Assembly (NCBI GenBank): GCA_036250195.1 | Contig: JAVHZZ010000006.1 | Span: 161,627,224 to 161,691,223, forward strand | DNA from: Mixophyes australis | Taxonomy: Eukaryota > Chordata > Amphibia > Anura > Limnodynastidae | Direction of reading: 5' to 3' | DNA: 64,000 nt | Shown here: in pieces, positions 1 to 11,954 of the stretch | Layout: each line of letters begins with the position of its first letter | Numbering within the stretch: the first letter of the stretch is position 1 | The notes under the pieces: model-generated | Told to the model about the DNA's origin: nothing | Seen by the model: the letters and a program-made list of their open reading frames with translations, nothing else | Database searches by the model: none | Translations under genes and position numbers: made by a program

Positions 1-506
1 TGTGTACATTTTTAAATGGAAAACCAATGTCTGTTTCCAAACACCAGCCCTCATTTAAAATTAGGAATAAATCTAGCTAGAGGATGGATTTCTAAATACC
101 TTATTGCATGCAGGGAAATACTGGCTGCTTCTGCATGTAGCACACAAGTTTATGTTCAAACTGCGATTTAGAGTTAAGCTAGAACGTGCACCTCTGCCTA
201 ATCCATACCTCACGATCAGGCCCAATTTGAGAGAACTGTGCCATCTTCCAGCAGAACAGAACTTTTTTTCCCCCCATTTCCAGTACAGCAATGTCATGCT
301 GATAGGTTCTGCTTCAATACCACAAACATCCTAAGATAGCTATATGAGAAAAGGTAATGTGGCAGGGCCACAATACTTGTTAAATAGGCTTCCCAATGCA
401 AAGACAGCAGCAGTCTTATAACCTGTGCTAAGCCTTTCAGCTATTAGCACAAAGCTCTATCACTGTTGAAAACATATTTTCCTCCTTTGATAAATCATGA
501 ACATTA

Positions 507-820
507 GGCCTGAGTCATTAAGGAAAGTAAAGCAAAAAAAGTAGTAACTTTGCACCTGGACAAACCATGTTACAATGCAAGGGGTGTTTATTACTTTGCA
601 CATGAGTTAAATACTGGTGTTTTTGTCATGTAGCACACATATACTTGGTAGCTTTATTTTTATACTGACATTTACAGTTGATCTAGGACATGCTCTACCC
701 CAACTATAAATCTGTGCCTACATTTTAAATTTATCTTCCCCTCCAAAGCAACATGGTTTCGCCAAGGTGCAAAGTTACTCCTTTTTTTTTTTGCTTTACT
801 TTCCTTAATGAGTCAGGCCC
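507..820. mobile_element. MITE-like element with about 65-bp terminal inverted repeats
   Basis: The two ends are inverted copies of each other over about 65 bases (507-571 against 751-820), starting GGCCTGAGTCATTAAGG on the left and the complement of CCTTAATGAGTCAGGCC on the right. The middle has no coding potential. The TIR start resembles the 57503-58448 element (GGGCCTGATTCATC), so the two may be related. I could not define a clean target-site duplication: TTA precedes the left end and ATT follows the right. The inverted repeat is seen directly; the non-autonomous DNA transposon call is inference. Confidence 0.65.
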
Positions 821-830
821 ATTGGCTCCC

Positions 831-1874
831 CTTTGTGTAGATGACAGGTCCACATTAAATACAAACTTGGATGAGATTTAATTATTTTTGTTTCAATTAT
901 CCCCCAATTGATTTGCAAACATTTTTTATTCATTCTGTTCATTTGTGGTTGAAAACAAGATTTCAATAGATTGACTTTCAAAGGGATAATTCTTTTGGAG
1001 AGAATTGCAACATTGCAAGATTTTTTTTTGTAGTGAACAGTTATCTTTTCAGAGTGAACTGATACATACCTGCTGAAATCTCCAGCTCACAAGAACTTAT
1101 TGAATAAGCCGTGTGCTCTGGCAGCGAAAAGTCACTAACAATAATTTACGAATCAACTTATTATCAAATGGAAAATGTGAATTTATGAGAGCCCTCTTTC
1201 TCCTTTTCAATGTGTTCCAAGTGACTATGTACCTTTCAGCAAGCTCAATGCTGCAGCTGTGTATTCTGTGCTCCTCTGAATACATTTGTTTTACAAGTGA
1301 CTTGTTTCACGAGGACATAAAGAAGAAATGAGATACAACAGGAGTTATATTGATGCTGATGTTTCCCTAACAGCTCTCTAAATTATTTACAAATAAATCA
1401 TCAGTGTTTGCAGCTTTAAGAGAGGTGGGAGCGGTGGAGCAGGATGAAATTATGGACAGCGGCATTTAATAACTGTAGCATTTCAACCATCAGGAAGATC
1501 TTGTCAGCAGTCAGCATTCCGAGAGCATTTTTGGACTGCTGAGGCCACAGAACTGGGAAATATAAATTGTTGTTTGGTGTAAGGAGATGAACATCAGACA
1601 GGGTTTCAGGTTTTCCAAGCAGGCTGGCTGCTGAGTAGTAATATAATCCTGTATTTCTATGTTTATAAACACAGTAAAATCAATCAAGCCTCATTCAATA
1701 CTGTTAACAGAATGTGCTGGGAACAATCGTACAGAATTTCTAAGGCAAAAGTTGCTTGTGTGAGGTTCTCCTGATATCTAGGTGTTTACCTTCACCTTTC
1801 ATAATCATAGAACAGTTTAAATATGAGGTATGTAAATCTTTTAGATTAGTTTTGTTTATTAAGTGCATACAAAT
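831..1874. other. Unique-looking non-coding stretch
   Basis: No coding signal, repeat boundary or RNA gene is recognised. The short ORFs on both strands near 1097-1331 overlap each other and have no recognisable composition or motif. The block 1100-1500 is less AT-monotonous than its surroundings and could be a conserved non-coding element, but this cannot be tested from one sequence. Confidence 0.4.
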
Positions 1875-1876
1875 GT

Positions 1877-2032
1877 ATACCTGCTAATGGTAGGGAATTT
1901 TTGGGGTCCGAAATAGGATGGGCATATATGTTTGGGGGGGGCAGGGGTTTGGCCTCACCAAATGGCGGAGTAGTTTGGGGAGATCATCGGGGTCTTGGCC
2001 ATTTTTGTTCCCTGCAGTATTGACAGGTATGC
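1877..2032. mobile_element. Short MITE-like inverted-repeat element
   Basis: The left end reads TATACCTGCTAATGGTAGGG and the right end is the approximate complement of GCATACCTGTCAATACTGCA. The interior is G-rich and reads as non-coding. The flanks are CAAATG on the left and CAAAATG on the right, a possible imperfect duplication. The ends resemble the CATACTTGCC family elsewhere in the window. Confidence 0.45.
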
Positions 2033-3152
2033 AAAATGCAAACAAACAAGACTAAAGCTATAGGTTATATTGCATTTACGTGTACACAATAGAGGCAGCT
2101 ATTTTGTTGACTGACCCAATATTTAGCCCATCAGTCCACTATGAATCAGTGACTTCCCTGAGGCACTATCTTTTCATTCTTAAAATATAATCTACGGCAT
2201 TTAAACTATTAGAATGTCTTCACAATTTGTTTCCTTTGTTCCTTTTAAAACATAGCCCTGGAAGAAAAAATGATTGATATTAACAGATGAATAAAAACAC
2301 AATTGAGAGGGGAAAAAAATGTAAAATCTACTATTGTGATCTGCTATAGAAAGTGAAAGCCGGAGCCTCATTCACCATGCAGTCCACATCAACATGGAAT
2401 GTGACAGAGAGAGACAGAATCCCCACCCAGCTGTTTTCCGGTAAACATTCAAATCCTCAATCTTCCAATATATTAAGGATTCTGAAATCCTTTACAGTAA
2501 TTAGTCTATTCCAGGACTGCTGGGATGTTCTTACATGTACAGTATTAACCCACAACATGTCAGTGTCTCCCTCAGAGTCAACATACTAAGATTTTGTCTG
2601 CAAACAAACACTGTTAATACAAGATGTGCACAGCTCAGCACTAGCGAGAACCCGTATATCTCTATCAGAACACGTGTCACTGGCGGGCACGCCAAGCAGG
2701 GTGGGATGAAAAATGGGCAAGTATGATTAATGTTCAAGCAATGTCCACTCAAGCATTGAGGCAGTAATAAAGGTATTAATTTGGCTGCAAACATTAAAAT
2801 ATGTACAGTAAGATGGATTTGAGAACAGTGCAGTGTGGAATAACCCTAATGCGGGGCATTAAACTCATTTATTACAATGAATAAATAGCGTAATGAGATT
2901 GGAAACATCTAGAAGGCGCCCAGTAAGTGGCTGATGAATTGACCCGTGCGTGATCACCACCAATGAATATAAATTAGGAGCCAGTCAGACTTTTATAACA
3001 TTTCATCCTCATGCAGTGGTTTCTTATGTAAACATTCAAGCAATTGTTTATCAGGAAAGAAATCAAAAAGACTGATTTGTAGAGTTCCTTCCCAACAATT
3101 AGTGAAATCAAATGACTAATACAATAATGCAACCAACACAATCTAAACTAAT
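2033..3152. other. Non-coding stretch, nothing recognised
   Basis: Low-complexity AT-rich DNA without a supported gene. Overlapping ORFs near 2353-2794 on both strands show no protein family features. Confidence 0.4.
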
Positions 3153-3164
3153 TTATATATACAC

Positions 3165-3254
<90 letters not shown>

Positions 3255-3261
3255 CACGTAC

Positions 3262-3331
<70 letters not shown>

Positions 3332-3362
3332 TATATACACATATATACATGTATACACACAC
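3153..3362. repeat. TA-rich dinucleotide microsatellite
   Basis: Long (TA)n tracts interrupted by CA/TG-containing units such as TACACATATACACACATA fill this interval. The Tyr/Ile-only ORFs that cross it are artefacts of the repeat. A second (TA)n run lies at 3541-3568, directly abutting the MITE at 3401-3540. Confidence 0.95.
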
Positions 3363-3400
3363 GTATGGGGTCTTTTTACAGGTAAAAAGACCCAAAGCAG

Positions 3401-3540
3401 GCATACATCGCTGGGGGGGCGAGGCCAAAATGCCGTGATTCGCGCCCCCCTTCCGCCCATACACCCTACACCCCTCCATGCCAGCAGATGCGGGAGAATT
3501 GGCAGCTCTCCTGGACATTCCGGGAGAGTTGGAATGTATG
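3401..3540 (-). mobile_element. CATACTTGCC-family MITE, reverse orientation
   Basis: Read on the minus strand, this begins CATACATTCCAACTCTCCCG and continues with a GGAATGTCC block, matching the starts of the copies at 18594 and 41072. The far end (ATGTATGCC complement) is a diverged form of the family's GGCAAGTATG end. A TA microsatellite touches one side. Family assignment is by direct sequence similarity within the window. Confidence 0.6.
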
Positions 3541-3569
3541 ATATATATATATATATATATATATATATT

Positions 3570-4150
3570 TCCTTGCCAGACAGTGCAGTGTGGGTTGGAA
3601 GCAGGGGATAATTTAGTCAGCATTAAATCTGGACACAATGCAGTCTGAATGATCTGCCGTCACAAAGAAGGAAAATGATTTGCAATGCCTCAACTCCCTA
3701 AATGGGCCTGTTTATGGTACATATATGCATATAAATATTTATTGTGCCCAAAGCTATCTAATGAATTTTAAAATGGTTGAATATGCTGACAATTTGGCAC
3801 TTTAATATATTTTTTAAGAAGCAGCTTTGTGACAAATAGAAAAAAGGAAATTATACACTACACGCAGAAAATTGTGCTTATGTGTTTATGCTTTTATTTT
3901 CTTTACACTGAAATTTGAATATTAAAATACTTTTCAATTTAAGTTTGAGGTTACAAGATTTGGAGCCCCAAGCAGAATTTAAGGTTCAATAACGTTGGCG
4001 TTTAATTACATGCTATAACGCTCACAGTATCAATACTGAAGCTATATTGGAAACACAGGAAATCTTGTTCTGGGGTAGGGAGTGTCCTCGGGTAGTATGG
4101 ATATATATAGGACATATTGATTTAATAAACATTGGGCGTTGCCATCTTTT

Positions 4151-4182
<32 letters not shown>

Positions 4183-4930
4183 GCATAAACTCCTCACTGA
4201 TTTATTCCAGACTATTAAATCAATGAGAATCCCTTCCACCATTTGCAAGGTGCACAAGTCTAGTCTACTCAACTGCACTAAGGACCTTCGCTGCAGACGT
4301 GGCATGACGCAGAGTTAGTGTTAATACAGTTTTTGCGGCAAAAATTACAGCTGACTGCTGGTTGAATGAGACTGTGGTCATCCATTAAATAGCTGATTGT
4401 TATTTTACTCTGGTGTGTCAGATTATTTCCCTCCTGTGTTACAGCAATTGGAAATTACATTTAGCTTTCCAAATGATAGGAAAGTCCTAGGAAAGGGGTA
4501 ATCTCATTAGTTCAGTATTAAAATATTAAGATTAGTTTTAGAATATTAAGTTTAGTCACCAAACACTAGAAAGATTGGGAAGGAGTTAGAACTGTTCTGC
4601 TAAAGTCAGGGCATTTGACGGATATTGTCACATGACTGGAGTAATTCTACAGCAAGGGGATTGATTTTTACCTTTTCACATTCTCTGCAAACATATACTC
4701 TGCTACTTTGATCTTTATAAAGCACAAAATCCCTTGAAAGGTCCTGCTATTAGTAGGCAGTATATGGCTTTTCTGTGGAGTTAGAAAGTCATGCAATACC
4801 TTAATTTTCCTATTTAAACAGCACATGCGGAATTTCTAATCTAAAAGTGTACAGCTATCACAGAATTCTGCAAATATGCATTCAACATTACAATCACCAG
4901 CATTCTGACTGTCATTAAGGCAAAGGCTGG
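3570..4930. other. Non-coding stretch with a poly-T/poly-G tract
   Basis: A homopolymer tract (T run followed by about 22 G) lies at 4147-4181. The rest is AT-rich with no recognised gene or repeat boundary. Confidence 0.45.
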
Positions 4931-5510
4931 GACACTTTTGAAACCAGCGCCTCGTCCCGGCATCTGTGGCAGCAGGACGTGTGCGCATACTAGTTTAATT
5001 AAGCACATTCGGGAGGGGCAATCAGTACCATCTGAGGCCCTAACCTCTGCTTGGCCACTTCATGTAATTAAGGCAGGTGGGCTTTGCCTCTTTCTCGGTT
5101 ATAGCGTCTGTATGCTGCACAATTGCTGACCAGCTCTGTCCTGTTCTATCCTGTGGACACTATCCATTTGACTTGATTCCTGTTGTGACCTATGGCTTTG
5201 ACTTTGACCCTGCTTGAACGCTGATTGTCCCTGACCTCTGCCTGTTTACTGGCTTACCCCAGCTATCTGCCCTGACCTCTGGCCTGCTTCCTGGGTATCC
5301 TAGTCACTATAAACCCTCAACCATTGGACTGTCTTTGGTATCTGCCCTCTGTATTATGGTTATACTCCATCCTGCGGTACGGTTATTTTGATAAGCTTTT
5401 GCTACTATAGAGCTAAGTCCTGGGTGCTTCCGAGTACCTCTGAATAAGTTCAGTTCTACGGGAAAAGTGGCTGCTATAGGTGAAGATCTCTATTAGCCTG
5501 GTTCTAAAAG
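4930..5510 (+). repeat. CT-rich dispersed repeat, possibly part of an LTR
   Basis: The segment carries repeated modules of the type TGACCTCTGGCCTGCTTCCTGG and then GCTAAGTCCTGGGTGCTTCC followed by GGTGAAGAT. This composition is what I associate with a common frog LTR-like repeat. No paired LTR, primer-binding site or internal coding region is visible, so at most it is a solo or partial copy. The boundaries are approximate. Confidence 0.3.
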
Positions 5511-5560
5511 GTTATCAAGTAGCTGTTAGCTCAACACGATATGTGGAATACCTCCCTGCA

Positions 5561-6630
5561 CTTGCCTATGGTCATCACTGAAGCACAAAACACTGTGCTT
5601 TGATACCACTTGTTGCATAGCAAATTGAGAGACTGCATTTTCATTAATGTTAGTGAACCCACAAAATGTCTGCCTCTAATGTGTGAATACTGTTAATCAG
5701 AGATGTCTTTAGAGGTGATCAGCAGCCTTGTAAGTCAGGTATCCAAGTGGGGTCCCAGAATCTTTCTTTGTAGTCCCTTGATTGCCAGTTATGCATGTCT
5801 GTTTTGAGGGCTCTAGAACAATGGCACATTGACTCAGGTGGGGAGATTCTATTGGCCACAATGTGCACATTGCCAGTTATTACGGTATGGAATCTCCACT
5901 CATTTTTCTCACACCTCTGTGGGATGCAATGTGTTTCCATGGATTGCTATGGAGGCACAATGCACTGAATTTGATCTCTCCCTTAGGGTCACAACTGAAA
6001 TATTGCTTCAACACACAAGATTGCTGATTTCACTGTGTGTAGGCAACATGTCCACATTATTTAATATTGTAGCACTTATATACATGGTGCACATCGGGTT
6101 TTTAGGACATTGAAGCCAAATATTTGTCTACTGAATATTTACAAAAATTCATGAAATCAGAAAACATATACAGTGAAAAGGCTGCATTCATCTCGCGTGA
6201 CATAGATACATTCCTAAGGTAGCTTAGATGGTAAAGATTATCCATCAAATGCCGAGATAATGTATAACAACATGAAAATGCCCCCTAGAACAACAAAGGA
6301 AAAAAAAATAACAATAAAACAAATTGATGGATCGATCCGTTTCTGTGTATTTTCATTAAGCCCAGTGACACACAAAATTTGACATGTGACAAATTCACTT
6401 TGTGAAAGCCTAAGCCTGATCGTTCCTGTGTGACTACTGACAAAACATATTTATGAGCAAAGTGACAAAAACTTTCAAAGCACAATTGAAACCCAAAGGA
6501 CATAACAGCAACAATAAGCGAATAATGACACAACATAACAGTTGAAAATGATTCTGGTTATGTTTGGCTCCCTGTCAGGTTATTTATTTTGTGCCATTAG
6601 GCAATGCTTATGCTTTTAGAGTTATTATCT
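5561..6630. other. Non-coding stretch, nothing recognised
   Basis: Several short ORFs occur on both strands, but none has recognisable motifs, and no inverted-repeat ends were found. Confidence 0.4.
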
Positions 6631-6631
6631 A

Positions 6632-7890
6632 GCATATTATTATTATTATTATTATTAACCTTTATTTAAAGAACACCACATCTAAATTACAATCTAAACG
6701 GACAGAGGTAAACAAATGGTTGACACATAGGAGTCAGCATATGTAAAGGGATCTGAGGGAAAGAAGCAAGAGATGAAGGATGCAAGAGGGTGAGGTATAC
6801 TATATGGTAAAATGGTTAAGTGGAAGACTAACTGTTTTTTTTATAAACAAGTGGGTTTTCAATGACCGTTGGAAGCTATACAGGCCCGGGAATAGTCTTA
6901 TAGAACGAGGGAGATTATTCCAGTGGTGGGTGGCAACAGAGGAGAAATCTTGGATAAGGGAGTGAGATGTGGTTACCAGAGGGGAGAAAATGTGATGGTC
7001 ATTGGCTGAATGGAGAGGGAGGGAGGGAACATGTATGGAGATGAGGCAGGAGATGTAGGGAGCAGTGCAATTGGAGAGGGCCTTGTACATGAGGGGTTTG
7101 AAGTGGACTCTGTAGGAGAAGAGGAGACAGTGTAAAGCTTGACACTGAGAGGAGGGGCAGATGTGGAGCGGCAAGAGAGGAAGATAAGTCTAACTGTAGC
7201 ACTAAGTTTAGATCAAAGAGGAGTGAGATTTGTCTGGGGGAGGCCAGTAAGGTTTGTAGTAAGTGAGACAAGAAATGATCAGTGAGTGGATAAGAGTTTT
7301 GGTGGCTATTTGGAAGAGGAAGTGTCTGACATGGGCGATGTTGTGGAACTGGAAGCGACAGGATTGGGCAAGAGTTTAAATGTGAGGGGCAAAGGAGAGG
7401 AGAAGTCAAGAATGACACCCAGGCAGTGAAGTTGGGGAACAAAGGAGATAGTGGCGTTGTCAACAATGAGAGAGGTCAGGAGGGGAGGTTACTCTTGATT
7501 TAGGGAATACAATGAGTTCAGTTTTGACCATGTTAAGTTTGAGAAAGTGTAAGGACATCCAGTAGGAAATTGCAGAATGGCAAATGGACCCCGAGACAGG
7601 AGGGAAGGGGAGAGATCAGGAGATGAAAGGTAGAGTCGGCATAGAGGTGGTCCTGGAGGTTGAAGTAACTGATGAGTCCCAGGTGGAGGTGTAAAGAGAA
7701 AAAAGCAGAGGGCCAAGGACAGAACCCTCAGGGTTGCCTACAAGAAGGATGGATGGGGGGGACCAGAGGAAGAAACAGAAAGAGCAGTTGGCAAGGTAGG
7801 AGGTGAACCACAATGGTGTAAAGGGTATGGATTAGGAGAGGGTGATACACTGTGTGAAAAGCTGCAGAGAGGTCCTGGTGGCATATCTAG
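6632..7890 (-). pseudogene. 5'-truncated L2/CR1-like LINE, ORF2 reverse-transcriptase and C-terminal remnant
   Basis: On the minus strand the region reads as the end of a non-LTR retrotransposon polyprotein. Near 7880-7820 is a degraded block like AFDTVDHxLL. Near 7700-7730 is the RT motif GSVLGPLLFSLYT. At 7174-6800 a 124-residue open stretch carries the typical C-terminal pattern: a HCLLFSYRVHFK-like block, then a PYISCLISIHVPS-like block, then HHWNNLPRSIR and SFQRSLKTHLF. The middle (about 7490-7180) is spread over several frames, so there are multiple frameshifts and stops. Downstream in the element's sense, the 3' end has TTTAAATAAAGG followed by an (AAT)n tail at 6657-6634, the usual microsatellite-like 3' end of this clade. 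A full ORF2 would be several times longer, so the copy is 5'-truncated and dead. The clade (L2 versus CR1/Rex1) is not resolved by eye. Confidence 0.75.
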
Positions 7891-8043
7891 TAATATCTAT
7901 TAATGAGTGAAGGAGATACAGTTTATAAGCATAATGTTGTGAATTATGGTGACATTCTGATTGATCTTAAACTTAGCTGGGACTGGTCAGATCCAGGATG
8001 ACGGACATTGAGCAGTATAATATATACTCTAATGCATGTGACA

Positions 8044-8084
<41 letters not shown>

Positions 8085-9059
8085 AAAATAAACTCTTTGG
8101 TGTCCTTGCTAATGGGGGAGCTGGTGGACAGAGACAGATGTTGCTGTGGTGCTGTGTGTGGGTAGTATATTCTCCGGAAAAGTTAACGGATATGGGATGG
8201 AAGGGAGGAATGAAGCAAAGAACCTATAGGTATTGTTCAAACACAGTATATGAACCAATGTCAAATATATTGTTATCTCCCAAGTCATAAGGATATTAGT
8301 AATAGCCGAGGCGAAAAGTGACATATTAAGTTATAAGGCTGCTAGTCAAATGCCTTTAAATAGGTCATGGACATCTGAGGTGGCTTCTAATAAGAAAAAG
8401 TACAAAAGGTGTGTATTATTCCTTACAACTCACAAGTTTTCCTAATAAACATATTCAAAGTGTAGACCACAATTTAACATCATGACCCCCTGAATATTGC
8501 CATCATCCTGACCTTTCTCACAACATGTTCTTGTCATTTACAGGTATGACATTTTTGCTTTAGAACATTTCTTAATGCTTCTGTATTCCCTGCGTTTATT
8601 TATATCATTTCTTTTCTTTGGAAATATTTATTTTACTTTAGCTAGTCTCATTCCACTGCTTTTTACTAAATTGGTCTGCTGTGATTTATTCAATCACTTT
8701 GTTCACACATGTTACCTCTTAAGTTGGTAGACTGTCCAAAATGAACATATTTTTGAAAAACGATCAGAAGAACGGGCAATGGCTTCATTAACATTTTCCA
8801 CTATTCTCAATCACATTATCAATTGATTCAGACATGTATATCTGGCTGTATTTAATCTATTGTCACTTGCACACATTTTGTTTTTCTTACAATTTGATAA
8901 AAATGATCAGATCTTAAGTTAAAAGCTTTCTTTACAGAAATAAGTAAAGCTGACTGTATTAGAATCAGACCAGAATTTAACCAGAAGGAAACTTCCACAA
9001 CAGTCTGCCTGCAAACAACAAGGGTAATGCTCATGCTGTCTGTTTCATTCTGCCACTGA
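7891..9059. other. Non-coding stretch with (TA)n at 8047-8084
   Basis: A pure TA dinucleotide run occupies about 8047-8084. No supported gene or other repeat is seen in the rest. Confidence 0.5.
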
Positions 9060-9535
9060 TCACCAAACATGTTCAGTTTGTTTCTCTTTATACTCCATCT
9101 TTTGTCTCTCCCTGAACCATTTTTGACTCTATTAACATTATACCTTTATTTCTGTCCTCTTGCTGACTAATTAACTACTCTTCTTCACAAGAATAGTATT
9201 CCCCTCATTCTGAACTTCAATCACTACAACCGATACATTTTTAAATCCCACTTTTACCTTCTCCCCTTTATCCTCCTGTTTGTGGGCATTATCTCATCTA
9301 ACCCAGGTCCACCTTTCAAGTTTAGTCCAACCCTTGTTCTATTTCCGAAGTGCAATTTATTCCTAGCATTTGGTTAACCACTTCTCATAATCATCATCTA
9401 GGGAAACTTTTTAATATCACTTAACCCCCTACCCCCACCGTCCCTGTTGTTCTCTATGTGTTACTTTATCTGTACAGCACAAGAAAGATGTCAGTGATTT
9501 ATGAATGAATACTGATAATACACAGGTGATGCTAA
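9060..9535 (+). pseudogene. LINE remnant: ORF2 N-terminal piece with 2A-like motif joined to a LINE-type 3' end
   Basis: A plus-strand frame open from about 9165 to 9375 contains a hydrophobic stretch (YLLPFILLFVGII) running into SSNPGPPF near 9294-9317. Several L2/CR1-type LINEs begin ORF2 with a hydrophobic segment followed by a GDxxxNPGP 2A-like motif. Here the Asp is absent but NPGP is intact. About 150 bases later comes a block like CTGTACAGCAC...GATTTATGAATGAAT...GATAATA, resembling the LINE 3' tail seen at 11890 and 27880. The simplest reading is an internally deleted LINE copy; two adjacent fragments are the alternative. Confidence 0.4.
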
Positions 9536-11040
9536 TATATGTATATATTATTTGAATAATATCTTATAAACAGCAAGTTTTTATGTAAGTTATGATGTTA
9601 TCAGTTCAGTGTTTATAAGGAATTATACGCTCCTTACTGTAAAATATTACAGATTAGAAGTAACCTCATATTTGTGACCTGTATAAAAGTAGGTTAATGA
9701 TAATATATGTATTATCCCATAAGTATTTGGTGAAAGTTTAATATACAGCAATGCACCACTGCCTAGTTTTAGAAAGTTCTTTTCTTTTAACTATGGAACC
9801 CATTTAGTATCTTGTTAAGGGTGAGTGTAGAGGTTGAATTGTCAGTTTTACATATTGTACACCCTATTGACCCCCAGTTTATTTACATGTTTGAAGGGTC
9901 GAAATGCAACCACATATGTTCCCATCTGCTCATATACAAAGAGAGAAAGAACACAGAACAGAAAAGCGAATCATTCTCGTTAAATGATTCCCCGGACAGG
10001 AGAGAAGGTCACAAGAATAAAAACTCACAATAAAACATATTGCGTTTATTACCAGGCCATTGTACCACTGTGAGATGACTCTGAATAAAAAGAGATTTTC
10101 TACTCTAAGTGCTTCTAAACACTAGTTATTTACATTTAAACACACCGTATTATTCAAGCTACAGGTAACTGTCAATTAATCAAACATCACCCTACGGATT
10201 TCACCATTTGTAATTGGAAAAACAGAGGGAGCCGGCCGCGTATTAACTGCAGGTGACACGGGTAAAGTGGTAATTTGTGCTCATTCCAAGAGCACGGGAA
10301 GAAAGAGAAAAAAAAATAAACAAACATCTAAAGTACCTTCCAAACTGATTTTTTTTTTAAAATGAATTAAATATCACTGGATGGGGCATAAAAATAAATG
10401 ACATGGGTATGAAAGCGATATGCCAATGTTACAGTGGATCACAGGTTCTCCTGTCAGCTTGTGTCAAAAGAGATGAGACACCTGATGGTAACTTTCTCAC
10501 AACTACATACCCCTCATTATTGCATCCTATATGCCAGTTAGTATATCTTAAATGTGGCCCGGTCTTCACCCGAGAGCCTCAGAAACTGCGTGAAACCATA
10601 TTGTTGTCTTAAAGTGTTATTATATGAAGCATTACATTTTTAGAAATAATGCATACTGTCGAAGTCAGCAAATTGAATAAAGTAATGTCAATTAATATCG
10701 AGCAAACTTGGTTGTCTTTGTCTGAAAATATGCGTAGAGCACGCTACGGCGTGGAAGGGCGTGTCCAGCCGCAACACGTGGCAATAACAGTTTTTACACT
10801 TTTATGTACATTCGCACAAACACACACATTTGTAAATAGTACACATTTATTATAGTCGCAACACATAGTTATTTATGTTGAAATATAGTAGTGTTTATGT
10901 GTAATATTATAAGTTATATGCATATCAGTAAAACATATGGTACAGGTTAAAGGAAATGTGTCATGTCTGGTATCATTTTAATCCCCTATTCATCAGCAGT
11001 TGTCCGGTTCATTCGGCAAAGATATCGCACATTGCATACT
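9536..11040. other. Non-coding stretch, nothing recognised
   Basis: AT-rich DNA. Weak ORFs on the plus strand at 9812-10033, 10403-10612 and 10649-10855 have no family features. A small GC-rich island lies around 10230-10260. Confidence 0.4.
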
Positions 11041-11051
11041 CTAGTTATTGA

Positions 11052-11505
11052 TGTTAGGGAATAAACCTTTAAAGTGATACTGACTATAAAATGCTAATGA
11101 ACTAGTTGAAACAGGAGCCTTGGCGGGAAGATCGGAGCACATCCCCTGGAGAGATGACCCCCACCTTTGGATATTTTAGTTTGAGCTAGCCTATGATCTG
11201 CAACCTCCTGGACCTTCCTGAAATCTGGACCAATAAAAGCAAGCCACATCATCTGCATTGTTTCACTGTATTTCTATCTGCATATAAGCAGGAGCTTTTC
11301 ATCTAGTGTTCAGTCATCTTGACCACAGACTTCAGACCTGAATGACTGTTCACTGGATCCAGAGCGCCTGCGATAAGTAACGGCTGCACTTATTATTATT
11401 TTGCTTGAATTATTCTGCTACTTATTGAGAATAAATATTTGTGCGTTGGAAACACAAATCGAGATTCGACAATCGTTATTGGAAAGCGACAAAACGTACT
11501 TAACA
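11052..11505 (+). repeat. Possible solo LTR
   Basis: The segment begins TGTTAGGG and can be ended at CTTAACA, giving TGTTA...TAACA ends. Inside, in promoter-like order, are CCAATAAAAG (11230s), a TATA-like GCATATAAGCAGG (11280s), a presumed transcribed part, and a poly(A) signal AATAAA near 11431. This order is that of an LTR's U3-R-U5. However, no 5-bp target duplication is obvious at these ends (ATTGA left, ATACT right), and no partner LTR or internal coding region is present. It may also be a fragment with different true ends. Confidence 0.3.
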
Positions 11506-11654
11506 ATACTTTTTATATCACTCTTTGCCGATTAAAACAACTGCACTCTCATGTCGGGGGATGCTTAGCTCAAAAATTGTAGCGTAAACATGGAAAGTGA
11601 GTATCTATGATGTCAATGAATTATTCTGTCCACTGGGGGAATTGTTCCATTGGA

Positions 11655-11906
11655 GGTTAAGGGGTCTATTTATTAAAGGGCAAAAAGGGCTGGAGAGATA
11701 CCCTTCCATTGGAGATACTCTTTAGGATGTAAGCTCTTAATAGCATGGCCCTCTTCCCTCCTATCTCTATACCTATTCTTCTGCTCCAACTTCAGTGTAC
11801 TAGCTATGCTTGGAGCCATTGGAGTCTCAGCATTACTTGTTTATGGTTCTGTACTGTTTTACCCTGTATGGTCTGCGGAAGTCTAGTGATACCTTATAAA
11901 TAAAGG

Positions 11907-11954
<48 letters not shown>

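Noticed and set aside
3112..3638. ORFs of 108 and 161 residues across the TA repeat
   Set aside because: They consist mainly of Tyr/Ile repeats from the microsatellite and occur on both strands.
4147..4181. G-quadruplex regulatory element
   Set aside because: A single long G run next to a T run is a homopolymer tract; no gene or promoter context supports regulation.
6999..7466. 155-residue minus-strand ORF as a separate gene
   Set aside because: It lies inside the LINE remnant; its Ser/Pro/Leu-rich sequence is a mixture of shifted LINE frames.
10959..11471. Alternative LTR limits TGTC...GACA
   Set aside because: The flanks AAATG and ATCGT do not form a duplication, and the TGTTA...TAACA choice is no worse; neither is secure.
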